NCBI GenBank assembly: GCA_031271865.1
Contig: JAISUW010000034.1
Coordinates: 1-51,470 of the forward strand
Reading direction: 5' to 3'
From: Oscillospiraceae bacterium
GTDB lineage: Bacteria; Bacillota; Clostridia; Oscillospirales; Acutalibacteraceae
DNA: 51,470 nt
The notes beneath the pieces were generated by a model. That model was given only the letters and a program-made list of their open reading frames with translations, had not been told where the DNA came from and searched no databases. Position 1 is the first letter of the stretch. Each line of letters opens with the position of its first letter. Shown piece after piece: positions 8,298-16,232 of the stretch. A program made the position numbers and the translations under genes.

Positions 8298-9148
8298 TCT
8301 TGTACCTCTTTCCCATAGGAAGCCAATACTGTGCCGGTGCCTTTGATTTCAAACGCACCGAAACCCGGCGGCAGGAGCAAGCTCCCATATTGCCGCAACG
8401 GGATCTCAAAGTTCTGCGTCTGCACGGCGGCTGTACCTTCTAATACCAGCAGATGCAGAAACGCAAACGGCGGGACAGTCCCCTTCCTGCACAGATAGGT
8501 TTTGAAGTGCGCACATTCTATGGGCAATTCCGTTTTTGCCTGAACCGGCTGCAGCTTGCTGACAGCCAACGCTTGTTCGGTATGGAGCTGCCGCGGTTTG
8601 CCGTCCTGCAGTCTGCCGTAGTCATAGATGCGGTAGGTGGTGTCAGAGCATTGCTGCACCTCCGCAAGCGTAATGCCTCCGCCGATGGCATGGATGGTGC
8701 CGGGCGGGATGAAGAACGCATTGCCGGCGCGGACAGGCTCATAGTGCAGGAGGGGTTCCAAGGCGTTTTCGGCAATCGCCGCTTGGAACGCCTCCGCCGC
8801 TACTTGGCGCTCCAAGCCCAGTACAAGGGAAGCCTTGGGTGCGGCTTCCAAGATGAGCCAGCACTCCGTTTTGCCTCTTTCCCCTTCCTTCAATATGGGA
8901 GAACCGTCCGCAGGGTGCACCTGTACGGAGAGTTTCTCCCGCGCCTCTATAATCTTTACAAGCGGTAAAGGCTGCGGCGGAAACCCATACGCCTCCAGTA
9001 CATCCCGCAAGCCCCTCCCGGCATACGCCCCGTTGATGATTACAGATTGTCCGTGCTCGTGCGCGGAGCAAACCCACTGTTCGCTTCCCCATATCGGCTC
9101 AGATACAAAAGGCTTCAACAGCATGGGATAGGGAAAAAAGGTGTCCAT
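8294..9148 (-). CDS. manA: Mannose-6-phosphate isomerase, class I type
   Basis: The 284-residue protein interconverts mannose-6-phosphate and fructose-6-phosphate. Cupin-fold metal-binding motifs of the family are visible: VKIIEAREKLSVQVHP near residue 66 (Gln and His ligands), GKTECWLILEA (Glu ligand) and AFFIPPGTIHAIGGG (His ligand) followed by EVQQCSDTTYRIYDY. The start at 9148 has GAGGAGA 5 nt upstream; the longer open frame to 9217 lacks a site. A minus promoter lies at 9208-9236. It is translationally coupled to an unrecognised gene downstream, an unusual partner. Confidence 0.94.
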   Translation of the reverse strand: MDTFFPYPMLLKPFVSEPIWGSEQWVCSAHEHGQSVIINGAYAGRGLRDVLEAYGFPPQPLPLVKIIEAREKLSVQVHPADGSPILKEGERGKTECWLILEAAPKASLVLGLERQVAAEAFQAAIAENALEPLLHYEPVRAGNAFFIPPGTIHAIGGGITLAEVQQCSDTTYRIYDYGRLQDGKPRQLHTEQALAVSKLQPVQAKTELPIECAHFKTYLCRKGTVPPFAFLHLLVLEGTAAVQTQNFEIPLRQYGSLLLPPGFGAFEIKGTGTVLASYGKEVQE

Positions 9149-9207
9149 CTTTTTCTCCTCACTGCGTTTAAGCAAGGCATAACTTGCCCACACTTCGTAT
9201 AGATATA

Positions 9208-9236
9208 ATTGTATCACATTTTGGCTTGCAATGCAA
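9208..9236 (-). promoter_or_regulatory. Promoter of manA
   Basis: TTGCAT (9236-9231), 17-nt spacer, TACAAT (9213-9208) on the minus strand. The 12 bases ATGTGATACAAT around its -10 are identical to those of the promoter at 10690-10718. Confidence 0.75.
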
Positions 9237-9252
9237 TACGGAGGTAGAAAAA

Positions 9253-9525
9253 ATGTCCCACCGCTTGTTCCGCAAAAAACAGGACGCGCCCGCCGACCCC
9301 GCTGCCGCTGAAACCGCCAATCTCATTGAAGAAATCCGAGACTGCTGCCGCCAGATGGACAACGTCGTTTCCCTCTTTGAACTCGAAAGCGACGATGACC
9401 TCATCGAAGCCGCCATCTACCAAATGAACGCCCTGAAAGCCCGCTATGCCTACCTGACCAAGCAGGCCAGGGAACGGAATATGCGCGTTCATATCGAACC
9501 GGAAACTATGAGTGATTATGCTTGA
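9253..9525 (+). CDS. YaaL-like DUF2508 protein
   Basis: The 90-residue acidic helical protein has a core (about residues 25-78: LIEEIRDCCRQMDN, then LFELESDDDLIEAAIYQMNA and LKARYAYLTKQA) that fits the DUF2508/YaaL pattern of a 'D..L...I.E..A...RY..L...A' helix. It starts at ATG 9253 with GGAGGT and 7-nt spacing. It lies 34 nt upstream of bofA; yaaL and bofA are also neighbours in Bacillus subtilis, which supports both assignments. The biochemical role is unknown. Confidence 0.82.
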   Translation: MSHRLFRKKQDAPADPAAAETANLIEEIRDCCRQMDNVVSLFELESDDDLIEAAIYQMNALKARYAYLTKQARERNMRVHIEPETMSDYA

Positions 9526-9559
9526 ATTGAATTGAATTCAATCCCCCGGAGGGCTACAT

Positions 9560-9826
9560 ATGACAGACACACTTCGCATCCTGCTCTACGCCGTCGCCGC
9601 CGGCGCGGGTTTACTCATCCTGCTAGCCATGCTCAAGAGCCGCCGCTTCGTGCGCAATCTGATATTGTCGGCTTTCTCGGGTGTATGCGGTCTGTATGCC
9701 GTCAACGCCCTCGGTATGCTGACCGGTTCCGCTATCAGCGTCAACTGGTTTTCTTTAGGGGTGTCCGCTGTGGGCGGCGTGCCGGGCGTTATTGCGCTGC
9801 TTATGGCGGAGATTGTGATGAAGTAG
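9560..9826 (+). CDS. bofA: BofA-type pro-sigma-K processing regulator, membrane protein
   Basis: The 88-residue protein has two hydrophobic helices (about 6-26 and 62-88) around a short basic loop (KSRRFVRN) and the segment GLYAVNALG...INW-type residues (ISVNWFSLGVSAVGGVPGVIALL), the usual BofA signature near the C terminus. In Bacillus, BofA holds the SpoIVFB protease inactive in the forespore membrane until sigma-K activation. The start has GGAGGG upstream. Paired with the YaaL-like gene, it supports an endospore-forming host together with gpr at 21656-22543. Confidence 0.88.
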   Translation: MTDTLRILLYAVAAGAGLLILLAMLKSRRFVRNLILSAFSGVCGLYAVNALGMLTGSAISVNWFSLGVSAVGGVPGVIALLMAEIVMK

Positions 9827-9921
9827 GGGCGCGTATTACGCGCCCGCCCAAGAGGCCGCATTGCGGCCTCCTGCGCTGGGACCGCATTGCGGTCCCCCCC
9901 ATGGAGCCGCAATGCGGCTCC
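9827..9921. repeat. Cluster of four 19-bp palindromes
   Basis: Four near-adjacent perfect palindromes each have 9-bp arms and a single central base: 9827-9845 (GGGCGCGTA arms), 9852-9870 (GAGGCCGCA), 9878-9896 (GGGACCGCA) and 9903-9921 (GGAGCCGCA). The inner CCGCA/TGCGG is shared by the last three while the outer bases change in a compensated way. The cluster fills the gap between convergent bofA and the F420-ligase-like gene, so terminator or RNA-structure roles are possible. Confidence 0.9.
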
Positions 9922-9925
9922 CGCC

Positions 9926-10645
9926 TCACCCAACGGCGCGGCGGACCAAGCAGAGGGGGGTACCCTGATCTTTTTGGCCGAGGGGATTATCGCGGAAGAT
10001 TTCTTTACACAGAGGGATAGGGATGTCCTCGGAGCTGCGGCCGAGGACTTCGCGGCCGATGTCATTGGCGTCTATGATAATGACAGGGATACCGCCCAAG
10101 TGGGCAGAGAGTTGCCGAGCGACCTTATCGGGGTCTTTGGGAGCGAGTTTGGCGTAGTGGTTATAGGGGGGAATTGTGTAATCACAGGGTCCGTCGATGG
10201 CTCTGCCGGCATCGCCGACGATTTTATAGAAGACACCGCGGACGCCGAAGGGTTTGGTGAGAGCAGAGCAAGCGGCGGCGAAGAGGAGTTTGGGTTTACC
10301 GATGTCATCGACAGCGAGCTGCATGGTCCAAGGGGAGCCGAGGCCGATGCCATAGGGGGACTTATAGACGAACTTACACATAAAGCGTGCGAACTTAGAG
10401 ACCTTGATGTCGTCAATATCAAAGGCACGTCCTTGGGTGATAGCAACAATCTTTTCGCTGATAAAGAGGGAATCCCCCTCCATGAGGTGCGGGCGGACGT
10501 AGGTATCGAGGACATCCTCGAGATTGTCATCCTTCATAATCACGTGTGTCTTGACAGGGTAGCGCAAGAACACACCGTCCGGCGTTTCGATTTCCAGAGC
10601 CTTACCCTCGTTGGGCAGGAGCGTTACAGAAGCGACCGGAACCAT
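9926..10645 (-). CDS. Coenzyme F420-0:L-glutamate ligase-like (CofE family) protein
   Basis: The 239-residue protein shows the family's layout: an N-terminal YPVKTHVIMKDDNLEDVLDT-like segment, GDSLFISEKIVAITQGRAF near residue 58, a GLGSPWTMQLAVDDIG stretch, and a C-terminal PVIIIDANDIG segment (about residue 190). In archaea and actinobacteria CofE adds glutamates to F420-0. Homologues occur in clostridia with no F420 pathway, so the true substrate is unclear; no other F420 genes are in this window. The ATG at 10645 lies 10 nt after AGGAGG, with an out-of-frame ATG nearer the site. It has its own promoter (10690-10718). Confidence 0.82.
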   Translation of the reverse strand: MVPVASVTLLPNEGKALEIETPDGVFLRYPVKTHVIMKDDNLEDVLDTYVRPHLMEGDSLFISEKIVAITQGRAFDIDDIKVSKFARFMCKFVYKSPYGIGLGSPWTMQLAVDDIGKPKLLFAAACSALTKPFGVRGVFYKIVGDAGRAIDGPCDYTIPPYNHYAKLAPKDPDKVARQLSAHLGGIPVIIIDANDIGREVLGRSSEDIPIPLCKEIFRDNPLGQKDQGTPLCLVRRAVG

Positions 10646-10689
10646 TCGACATATTCCTCCTTAATCCGACAAATTCTTTAACATAATAG

Positions 10690-10718
10690 ATTGTATCACA
10701 TAACGCCGCGGATTGCAA
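10690..10718 (-). promoter_or_regulatory. Promoter of the CofE-like gene
   Basis: TTGCAA (10718-10713), 17-nt spacer, TACAAT (10695-10690) on the minus strand. Confidence 0.75.
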
Positions 10719-10808
10719 GCCTTTTTGGGAAAATATACAAAAGCGCAGCAGGCAATTTTTTGCAATCGGGAAGCAAGCCGGGGAAAAACCGAATTTTTCC
10801 ATAATCCC

Positions 10809-10837
10809 TTGACAAATGGGGGAGGATAGTATATAAT
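10809..10837 (+). promoter_or_regulatory. Perfect consensus promoter of the ATPase/Vor operon
   Basis: TTGACA (10809-10814), 17-nt spacer, TATAAT (10832-10837). A leader of about 110 nt follows, containing a hairpin with arms CGCCGGAC and GTCCGGCG (about 10853-10874). I do not recognise a riboswitch class in the leader. Confidence 0.9.
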
Positions 10838-10955
10838 ATAGTTTAATACTTCGCCGGACAAACCGGTCCGGCGCCGGAATCGGGGTGGTAGCCGTGCGGT
10901 TCATCAACCGTGGTGTTATTGGGAATACGACCGTGTCCTGCATGGGGTGCGCGCT

Positions 10956-11606
10956 ATGAATCGCGTAGTTATCCTCGCGGGGCATTACGGTTCCGGCAAA
11001 ACGACGGTTGCGGTCAATCTGGCGTGCAGGTCCGCGCAAAGCGGCAAGCCGACGGTTCTCGTCGATCTGGATGTCGTCAACCCCTACTTCCGCAGTGCGG
11101 ACAGCCGGAAGGCGCTGGAAGCGGCGGGTGCAGAGCTTGTCAGTTCGAACTTCGTCAACTCCAACGTGGAGTCCGTATGGCTCCCGGCCGGTTTCGTGGA
11201 ACATTTGGAAGATGATAACGAACAGGTGTTCGTTGATGTCGGCGGCGATGACGGCGCTACGGTACTCGGCCGCTACGGCATCAAGGACTGTGATTTCTGG
11301 ATGGTTGTCAACCCCTACCGCCCGCTCTCTGCCGAAATCCGTATGATACTGGAGCTGCGCAAAGAGATGGAGGCGGCAGCCGGATTGCGCTTCACGGGAA
11401 TCGTATCCAACCCGAACCTCGGGCGTGAAACAATGCCTGCAACGATAGCGGCCAAGCTGCCTATGATGAAAGCGTTGGCGCACGCCGCAGGGCTGCCGAT
11501 TGTCCTGAGCTGCGTACCGGAAGCGGTGCCTTTCCAAGCCCCCCTCCCCGGCGAGAAACTCCCCCTGACCCTATATACAAAGGAAGCGTGGTCCATTTAT
11601 GGCTAA
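10956..11606 (+). CDS. ParA/MinD-like P-loop ATPase linked to 2-oxoacid:ferredoxin oxidoreductase
   Basis: The 216-residue protein has a Walker A GHYGSGKTTVAVNLA (about residue 9), a switch-like VDLDVVNPYFRSAD (about 38) and a Walker B-like EQVFVDVGGDDG (about 88). This is the SIMIBI class of nucleotide-binding proteins, which includes ParA, MinD and metal-cluster or cofactor-insertion ATPases. It is the first gene of an operon encoding a 2-oxoacid:ferredoxin oxidoreductase and overlaps the ferredoxin gene by 8 nt. A role in assembly or regulation of that enzyme is an inference from context. The start is ATG 10956; an in-frame GTG lies at 10947. Confidence 0.85.
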   Translation: MNRVVILAGHYGSGKTTVAVNLACRSAQSGKPTVLVDLDVVNPYFRSADSRKALEAAGAELVSSNFVNSNVESVWLPAGFVEHLEDDNEQVFVDVGGDDGATVLGRYGIKDCDFWMVVNPYRPLSAEIRMILELRKEMEAAAGLRFTGIVSNPNLGRETMPATIAAKLPMMKALAHAAGLPIVLSCVPEAVPFQAPLPGEKLPLTLYTKEAWSIYG

Positions 11607-11805
11607 AGTCACTTTTGAGGAAGCGGTCTGCAAAGGCTGCGGACTGTGCGTGGAGGCCTGCCCGAAGAAAATCGTGTTTCTGGACAAAGATACACTCAAT
11701 GCCAAGGGCTACCACCCCGCCAAAGTCGCGGAGCAAGACAAGTGCATCGGCTGCGCGTTCTGCGCAACCATGTGCCCCGACTGCGTTATCACGGTAGAGA
11801 AATAA
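11599..11805 (+). CDS. Ferredoxin-type subunit (delta) of 2-oxoacid:ferredoxin oxidoreductase
   Basis: The 68-residue protein has two [4Fe-4S] cluster motifs: CKGCGLCVEACPKK near residue 11 and CIGCAFCATMCPD near residue 46, each CxxCxxCxxxCP. It passes electrons from the catalytic subunits to ferredoxin. It overlaps the upstream ATPase gene by 8 nt and precedes the alpha subunit, the usual arrangement of separate delta subunits in KorDABC or Vor-type enzymes. A hairpin (GGGCAGG/CCTGCCC) lies in the 41-nt gap before the next gene. Confidence 0.93.
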   Translation: MAKVTFEEAVCKGCGLCVEACPKKIVFLDKDTLNAKGYHPAKVAEQDKCIGCAFCATMCPDCVITVEK

Positions 11806-11809
11806 CAAC

Positions 11810-11832
11810 GGGCAGGTTTCCCTGCCTGCCCA
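11810..11832 (+). other. Intercistronic hairpin in the Vor operon
   Basis: GGGCAGG and CCTGCCC form a 7-bp stem between the delta and alpha subunit genes, just before the ribosome binding site of the alpha gene. It has no U-tract, so it may affect mRNA processing or stability rather than termination. Confidence 0.5.
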
Positions 11833-11846
11833 TGCAGAGGTACAAT

Positions 11847-12920
11847 ATGGCTGAGAAAGTTCTTATGAAAGGCAACGAGGCAATAGCGGAAGCAGCTGTC
11901 GCCGCCGGTTGCCGGCACTACTTCGGCTACCCCATCACGCCGCAGACGGAGATAGCGGCCTACATGGCCAAGCGTATGCCGAAGATAGGCGGCACGTTCC
12001 TGCAGGCAGAGTCCGAGGTCGCCGCCATCAATATGGTTGCGGGCGCCGCCGCCGCCGGTGTGCGCACCATGACCTCCTCCTCCTCCCCGGGCGTGGCGCT
12101 CAAGAGCGAGGGCATCTCCTACATTGCGGGCATGGACATCCCCGCGCTGGTCGTGAACATCATGCGCGCCGGTCCCGGCTTGGGCGGCATTCAGCCCTCT
12201 CAAGGAGACTATTGGCAGTGCGTCAAGGGCGGCGGCCATGGGGATTACCGCAACATCGTACTAGCTCCCTCCGGTGTGCAGGAGATGTATGACTTCACCA
12301 AGCTGGCGTTTGACCTTGCCGACAAATATCGGATGTGCGCCATGATCCTCTCCGACGGCGTGCTGGGGCAGATGATGGAGCCGGTGGCAGTCAGCGCGTC
12401 CGATGCCCCGCCCTTCTGTGCCGACGGCAAGCCCTGGGCCTTGACCGGCACCAAGGGAGCGCGCAAGCCCAACATCATCAACTCCCTGTACATAGAGCCG
12501 GACACACTGGAAGTCCTCCTCGACAAGCGCTATGCCGAGAAGTATGCCGCCTGCGAGGCAAACGAAGTCCGCTGGGACGAGTTCCTGACCGACGACGCGG
12601 AGATTGTCGTGACCGCCTACGGTGCGCCGGCGCGGATTGCGCGCTCGGCCGTCACGGCTGCGCGGGCAAAGGGCATCAAAGCGGGTTTGCTGCGCCCGAT
12701 TACCCTATGGCCCTTCCCGAAGGTTCCGCTGGCACAGCTCGCCGAGACCGCGAAAGCCTTTGTGTGCGTGGAGCTCTCCAAAGGGCAGATGATAGACGAC
12801 ATACGTCTGGCCATCGAATGCAAACGCCCGGTGTCTCTCTGCACCCGTACCGGCGGCAACGTCCCCTCTCCCGAGGAGATTCTCACGGCGATAGAAAACG
12901 CAGCAAAGGAGGCAGTCTGA
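11847..12920 (+). CDS. vorB: 2-oxoacid:ferredoxin oxidoreductase alpha subunit (VorB/KorA-like)
   Basis: The 357-residue subunit shows family motifs GNEAIAEAAVAAG, YFGYPITPQTEI (about residue 26), SSSSPGVALKSEG and GPGLGGIQPSQGDY. It carries the pyrimidine-binding and domain II parts of the thiamine-diphosphate enzyme that oxidatively decarboxylates 2-oxoacids to acyl-CoA with ferredoxin as acceptor. Substrate choice between branched-chain 2-oxoacids and 2-oxoglutarate cannot be settled by sequence alone. The ATG at 11847 follows AGAGG, and its stop overlaps the next start (TGATG). The downstream acyl-CoA synthetase suggests reversible conversion of acids and acyl-CoA. Confidence 0.93.
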   Translation: MAEKVLMKGNEAIAEAAVAAGCRHYFGYPITPQTEIAAYMAKRMPKIGGTFLQAESEVAAINMVAGAAAAGVRTMTSSSSPGVALKSEGISYIAGMDIPALVVNIMRAGPGLGGIQPSQGDYWQCVKGGGHGDYRNIVLAPSGVQEMYDFTKLAFDLADKYRMCAMILSDGVLGQMMEPVAVSASDAPPFCADGKPWALTGTKGARKPNIINSLYIEPDTLEVLLDKRYAEKYAACEANEVRWDEFLTDDAEIVVTAYGAPARIARSAVTAARAKGIKAGLLRPITLWPFPKVPLAQLAETAKAFVCVELSKGQMIDDIRLAIECKRPVSLCTRTGGNVPSPEEILTAIENAAKEAV

Positions 12921-13681
12921 TGGCAGTCGTATTTGAGAAACCCAAAGGTCTGACCGATGCGCCGCTGCACTACTGCCCCGGCTGTACGCACGGCATTGTC
13001 CACCGCTTGGTGGCGGAGGCACTCGACAGCCTCGGCATCACCGAAAAGGCCGTCGGGGTTGCGCCCGTTGGCTGCGCGGTATTTGCTTACAACTACTTCA
13101 ACTGCGATATGGCGCAGGCAGCGCACGGCCGCGCCCCGGCGGTAGCGACCGGCATCAAGCGCGCCAACCCCGCAAACATCGTCTTCACCTACCAAGGGGA
13201 CGGGGATTTGGCGGCCATCGGTACGGCGGAGACCGTCCATGCCGCCGCCCGCGGGGAGAACATCACCATCATCTTTATCAACAACGCCATCTATGGCATG
13301 ACCGGCGGCCAAATGGCGCCGACCACCCTCCCGGAGCAGGTCACGCAGACCTCCCCCTATGGGCGGGATGTTACGGTGGCGGGCTACCCGGTGCGCGTCT
13401 CGGAGCTGCTCGCCACGCTGGACGGTCCCGCTTACATTGAGCGGGTGTCTGTGGACAGTGTCAAGAACGTCCGGAAAGCCGCCGCTGCCATCCGCAAAGC
13501 TTTCCAATACCAGAGCGAGGGCAAGGGCTTCTCCCTGATCGAAGTCGTATCCACCTGCCCCACCAACTGGGGCATGAATCCGGTGAAAGCTTTGGCGTGG
13601 CTGCGGGAGCATATGCTCCCCTACTATCCGCTCGGGGTATACCGCGACAAAGGCGCGGCACAGGGAGGTGCAGACGCATGA
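12920..13681 (+). CDS. vorA: 2-oxoacid:ferredoxin oxidoreductase beta subunit (TPP-binding)
   Basis: The 253-residue subunit begins with the cysteine motif YCPGCTHG (about residue 19) and continues with the GCAVFAYNYF segment and the thiamine-diphosphate/Mg motif FTYQGDGDLAAIGTAE (GDGD, about residue 91) plus INNAIYGMTGGQMAPTT, all characteristic of Kor/Vor beta subunits. It overlaps the alpha gene by 1 nt and the gamma gene by 4 nt (ATGA), so the subunits are translationally coupled and made in fixed ratio. Confidence 0.94.
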   Translation: MAVVFEKPKGLTDAPLHYCPGCTHGIVHRLVAEALDSLGITEKAVGVAPVGCAVFAYNYFNCDMAQAAHGRAPAVATGIKRANPANIVFTYQGDGDLAAIGTAETVHAAARGENITIIFINNAIYGMTGGQMAPTTLPEQVTQTSPYGRDVTVAGYPVRVSELLATLDGPAYIERVSVDSVKNVRKAAAAIRKAFQYQSEGKGFSLIEVVSTCPTNWGMNPVKALAWLREHMLPYYPLGVYRDKGAAQGGADA

Positions 13682-14208
13682 CCACGAACATCTTACTCGC
13701 CGGCTTCGGCGGGCAGGGCATCCTCTTCGCCGGGAAGCTCTTGGCGTACATTGGGATGCAGCAAGACAAGCAAGTGTCCTGGCTCCCCTCCTACGGTCCC
13801 GAGATGCGCGGGGGTACGTGCAACTGCTCCGTCGTGCTCTCCGACGCGCCGGTGGGTTCGCCCATTGTCCTCAAGCCCGACGTGCTGATTGCCATGAACA
13901 AGCCCTCGTTTGTGAAGTATGAGCCGGCGGTGGTTCCCGGCGGGAAGCTCTTCGCCGACAGCGGTTTGATAGACATCCGCTCGGAGCGCACGGACATCAC
14001 CGAGTACGCCCTGCCGGCCTCCGTTATGGCATCCGACGAAGGGTTGCCGGGGCTGCTGAACATGATCCTCTTGGGCAAGGTCATCGCCGAACTGGATTTG
14101 GCGGACGATGCCACTGTGCTTGCGGCACTCCGAAAGTGCATCCCTCCCCGGAAAGCCGACCTGCTGGAAGCCAACCGCAAAGCCATCGCACTGGGCAAGA
14201 GCAGTTAG
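13678..14208 (+). CDS. 2-oxoacid:ferredoxin oxidoreductase gamma subunit
   Basis: The 176-residue subunit begins with the family signature LLAGFGGQGILFAGKLL, followed by SWLPSYGPEMRGGTCNC, the standard gamma-subunit motif (CoA-binding region of related enzymes). It completes the set delta-alpha-beta-gamma. The ATG overlaps the beta stop (ATGA). The 68-nt gap to the next gene could separate transcription units, but no terminator or promoter is obvious there. Confidence 0.94.
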   Translation: MTTNILLAGFGGQGILFAGKLLAYIGMQQDKQVSWLPSYGPEMRGGTCNCSVVLSDAPVGSPIVLKPDVLIAMNKPSFVKYEPAVVPGGKLFADSGLIDIRSERTDITEYALPASVMASDEGLPGLLNMILLGKVIAELDLADDATVLAALRKCIPPRKADLLEANRKAIALGKSS

Positions 14209-14276
14209 CAGCAGGAGCGGCATCCTGCCGCCCGTTGCCGCTATGTATTATCAGGGATGATGCAAGGAGTGCGCCT

Positions 14277-15386
14277 ATGTCCGCAGCGAAAGGTGATCAA
14301 GGCTTGCCCCTTTACCTGCCTGCCCGGGCGGCGCGCAACTCCAACCCGGAGCTGCTTCGCATTCTCGCGATGCTCCTGATTGTGCTGTACCACTCCTTGC
14401 TGGAGGAGCCGTACACGCTGGCGGTAACGGCGCCGTCCGAACTGCGCGGCAGCGCGGTGGCGATGCTCATCGCTTTCGGGCGCCCCGCCAACAATGTGTT
14501 CCTCCTCTTGGCGGGGTACTACGGTGTGCAGACGCCGTTCCGGCCGCACCGGCTTTGGAACCTCGCGGGACAGACTTGGTTCTATGCCGCGGCACTCGCC
14601 GTACTCTCCGCAGCGGCAAACCGCGCCCTGCCGGGCTTCTCGGATTTGCTGCAGCTGCTTTCTCCTTTGTCGCAGAACCGTTGGTGGTTCATCACGATCT
14701 ACATGGGTCTGATGCTCTTCTCCCCATGGCTGAACCGCTTCCTGTGCAGCTTGGAGGAGGGCAGTCTGCGCCGCCTGTGCCTTTTGAGCTTCGCGCTGTT
14801 CTGTCTGCTGCCTTCCGTGCTTCTGGCAGTATACGGCCGCATCACCAACCCCTTGGGCGCGTCCTACCTGACTTGGTTCTTTGCACTGTACTGCATCGGC
14901 GCGTACTTCCGCCGCTTCCCGCCGAAAGGGAAGGCATCTGTGCAGCTACGGCTCGCCCTTGCTTGGAGTGCTGTCCTGCTGCTGACGACGGTCCTCTCGG
15001 TCAACTTCTTCGGCGGGGTCATGGACAGGCTTTGGTATATGCACCAGCCGGAGTACCTCCCGGCATTCCTGAGCGCCTTGCATTGGGTACTGTACTTCAT
15101 CGGGCGCAAGCCCTTTACCTCCCGTATTATCAATACCGTTTCCGGCTGCACGTTCGGGGTGTACCTGCTCCACACGACGGTGCTGGAGCATCTGTTCCCC
15201 ATGACCGAACACGCAAACGGCGGCGGCTTCTACCCCTATGTCCTGCTTGCCGTTTTCGGTACCTTTGCCCTGTGTGCCGCCGCGGACTTCCTGTTCTGGC
15301 AGCAGATTGGGCAGCGGATTTGGACTGCCCTGACCGGAAAAGCCGTGCAGGCGGTCCGGAAACGCCGCGCCCCGAAGCCCCTGTGA
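14277..15386 (+). CDS. Acyltransferase 3 family integral membrane protein
   Basis: The 369-residue protein has about ten hydrophobic segments. The N-terminal NPELLRILAMLLIVLYHS matches the acyltransferase 3 (OafA/WbbJ-like) helix with the conserved R and H (R27 and H39). These enzymes acetylate or succinylate surface polysaccharides and peptidoglycan. The C terminus is short and basic (RKRRAPKPL). The start at 14277 has AAGGAG with 7-nt spacing. It sits between the oxidoreductase and the HAD gene, with only 15 nt to the latter; the link to the surrounding metabolism is unclear. Confidence 0.88.
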   Translation: MSAAKGDQGLPLYLPARAARNSNPELLRILAMLLIVLYHSLLEEPYTLAVTAPSELRGSAVAMLIAFGRPANNVFLLLAGYYGVQTPFRPHRLWNLAGQTWFYAAALAVLSAAANRALPGFSDLLQLLSPLSQNRWWFITIYMGLMLFSPWLNRFLCSLEEGSLRRLCLLSFALFCLLPSVLLAVYGRITNPLGASYLTWFFALYCIGAYFRRFPPKGKASVQLRLALAWSAVLLLTTVLSVNFFGGVMDRLWYMHQPEYLPAFLSALHWVLYFIGRKPFTSRIINTVSGCTFGVYLLHTTVLEHLFPMTEHANGGGFYPYVLLAVFGTFALCAAADFLFWQQIGQRIWTALTGKAVQAVRKRRAPKPL

Positions 15387-15401
15387 AAGGAGGACAATGC
15401 C

Positions 15402-16184
15402 ATGCCACCCAAACTCATCGCCTTGGACTTAGACTACACCCTCTTGCGCACGGACAAAACCATCTCCGACTTCACTGCGGACACCTTCCGCCGGGTGCGG
15501 GAGAAGGGGATTCGCATTGCCTACGCAACGGGTCGGCACAAAGGCGCCGCCGCCTACCGGGAGGTGCTTCAGCCGGTCGGTTTGGTTCTGGACAACGGCG
15601 CCCTGGTGACGCTCGGGGAGGAAATCCTGTATGAGGCGGTCATACCCGCCGCCGCCGTCCGGTCTATGCTGACGGCGCTGCGGCGGCAAGTGCCGGCGCT
15701 GGAGTTCGGGATCTCTCTGCCCTCCGGTTTCTATTACAGCCCGGGCGAGGGCGGTCAGTTGAACGCTTGGGCGCACAGCCCGCTGCAAAGTGACCTGTCG
15801 GATTTGCCGGAGGAGCCTGCCTACCGTATCAGCTACTGGCTCCCGGAGCAATCGGCGTTCTCTCGGGAAGCGGAGGAAACCATGTCCGCTCTCCTGCCGG
15901 AATTGTGCTACTTGGAAATCTCCTACCACTGCTTCGCCATGCTGATGCCCATGTCCGCAACCAAGACGGGCGGCCTGCGCATCCTCGCCGACGCCCTGGG
16001 CATCCGCCCCGCGGAAATCATCGCCTTCGGGGATGACTGCAACGACGTCGAGATGCTCTCTTTCGCAGGTATCGGTGTCGCCATGGGGAACGCTATAGAC
16101 GAATGCAAAGCCGCCGCCGATGCCTGCTGCGGCACCTGCGATGCCGACGGGGTTGCCCGCTGGATTCATGAAAACCTGCTCTGA
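15402..16184 (+). CDS. Cof-type HAD hydrolase
   Basis: The 260-residue protein carries HAD motif I DLDYTLLRTD (residues about 8-17), motif II in AYATGRHKG, the lysine in SATKTGGLRIL and motif III GDDCNDVEML with the following GVAMGNA, the classic type IIB (Cof) arrangement with a cap domain between motifs II and III. Such enzymes dephosphorylate sugar phosphates, nucleotides or cofactors; the substrate is not predictable here. GGAGG precedes the ATG. It is close-packed with its neighbours. Confidence 0.93.
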   Translation: MPPKLIALDLDYTLLRTDKTISDFTADTFRRVREKGIRIAYATGRHKGAAAYREVLQPVGLVLDNGALVTLGEEILYEAVIPAAAVRSMLTALRRQVPALEFGISLPSGFYYSPGEGGQLNAWAHSPLQSDLSDLPEEPAYRISYWLPEQSAFSREAEETMSALLPELCYLEISYHCFAMLMPMSATKTGGLRILADALGIRPAEIIAFGDDCNDVEMLSFAGIGVAMGNAIDECKAAADACCGTCDADGVARWIHENLL

Positions 16185-16232
16185 TTCCAAATCGATTCCA
16201 ATACAAACTATCCTTACTATCAGGAGGCTGCC

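Noticed and set aside
10880-10925. T-box antiterminator (GGTGGTA followed by a G/C stretch)
   Set aside because: The rest of the T-box consensus and a specifier stem are not visible, and the downstream genes are not of a usual T-box class.
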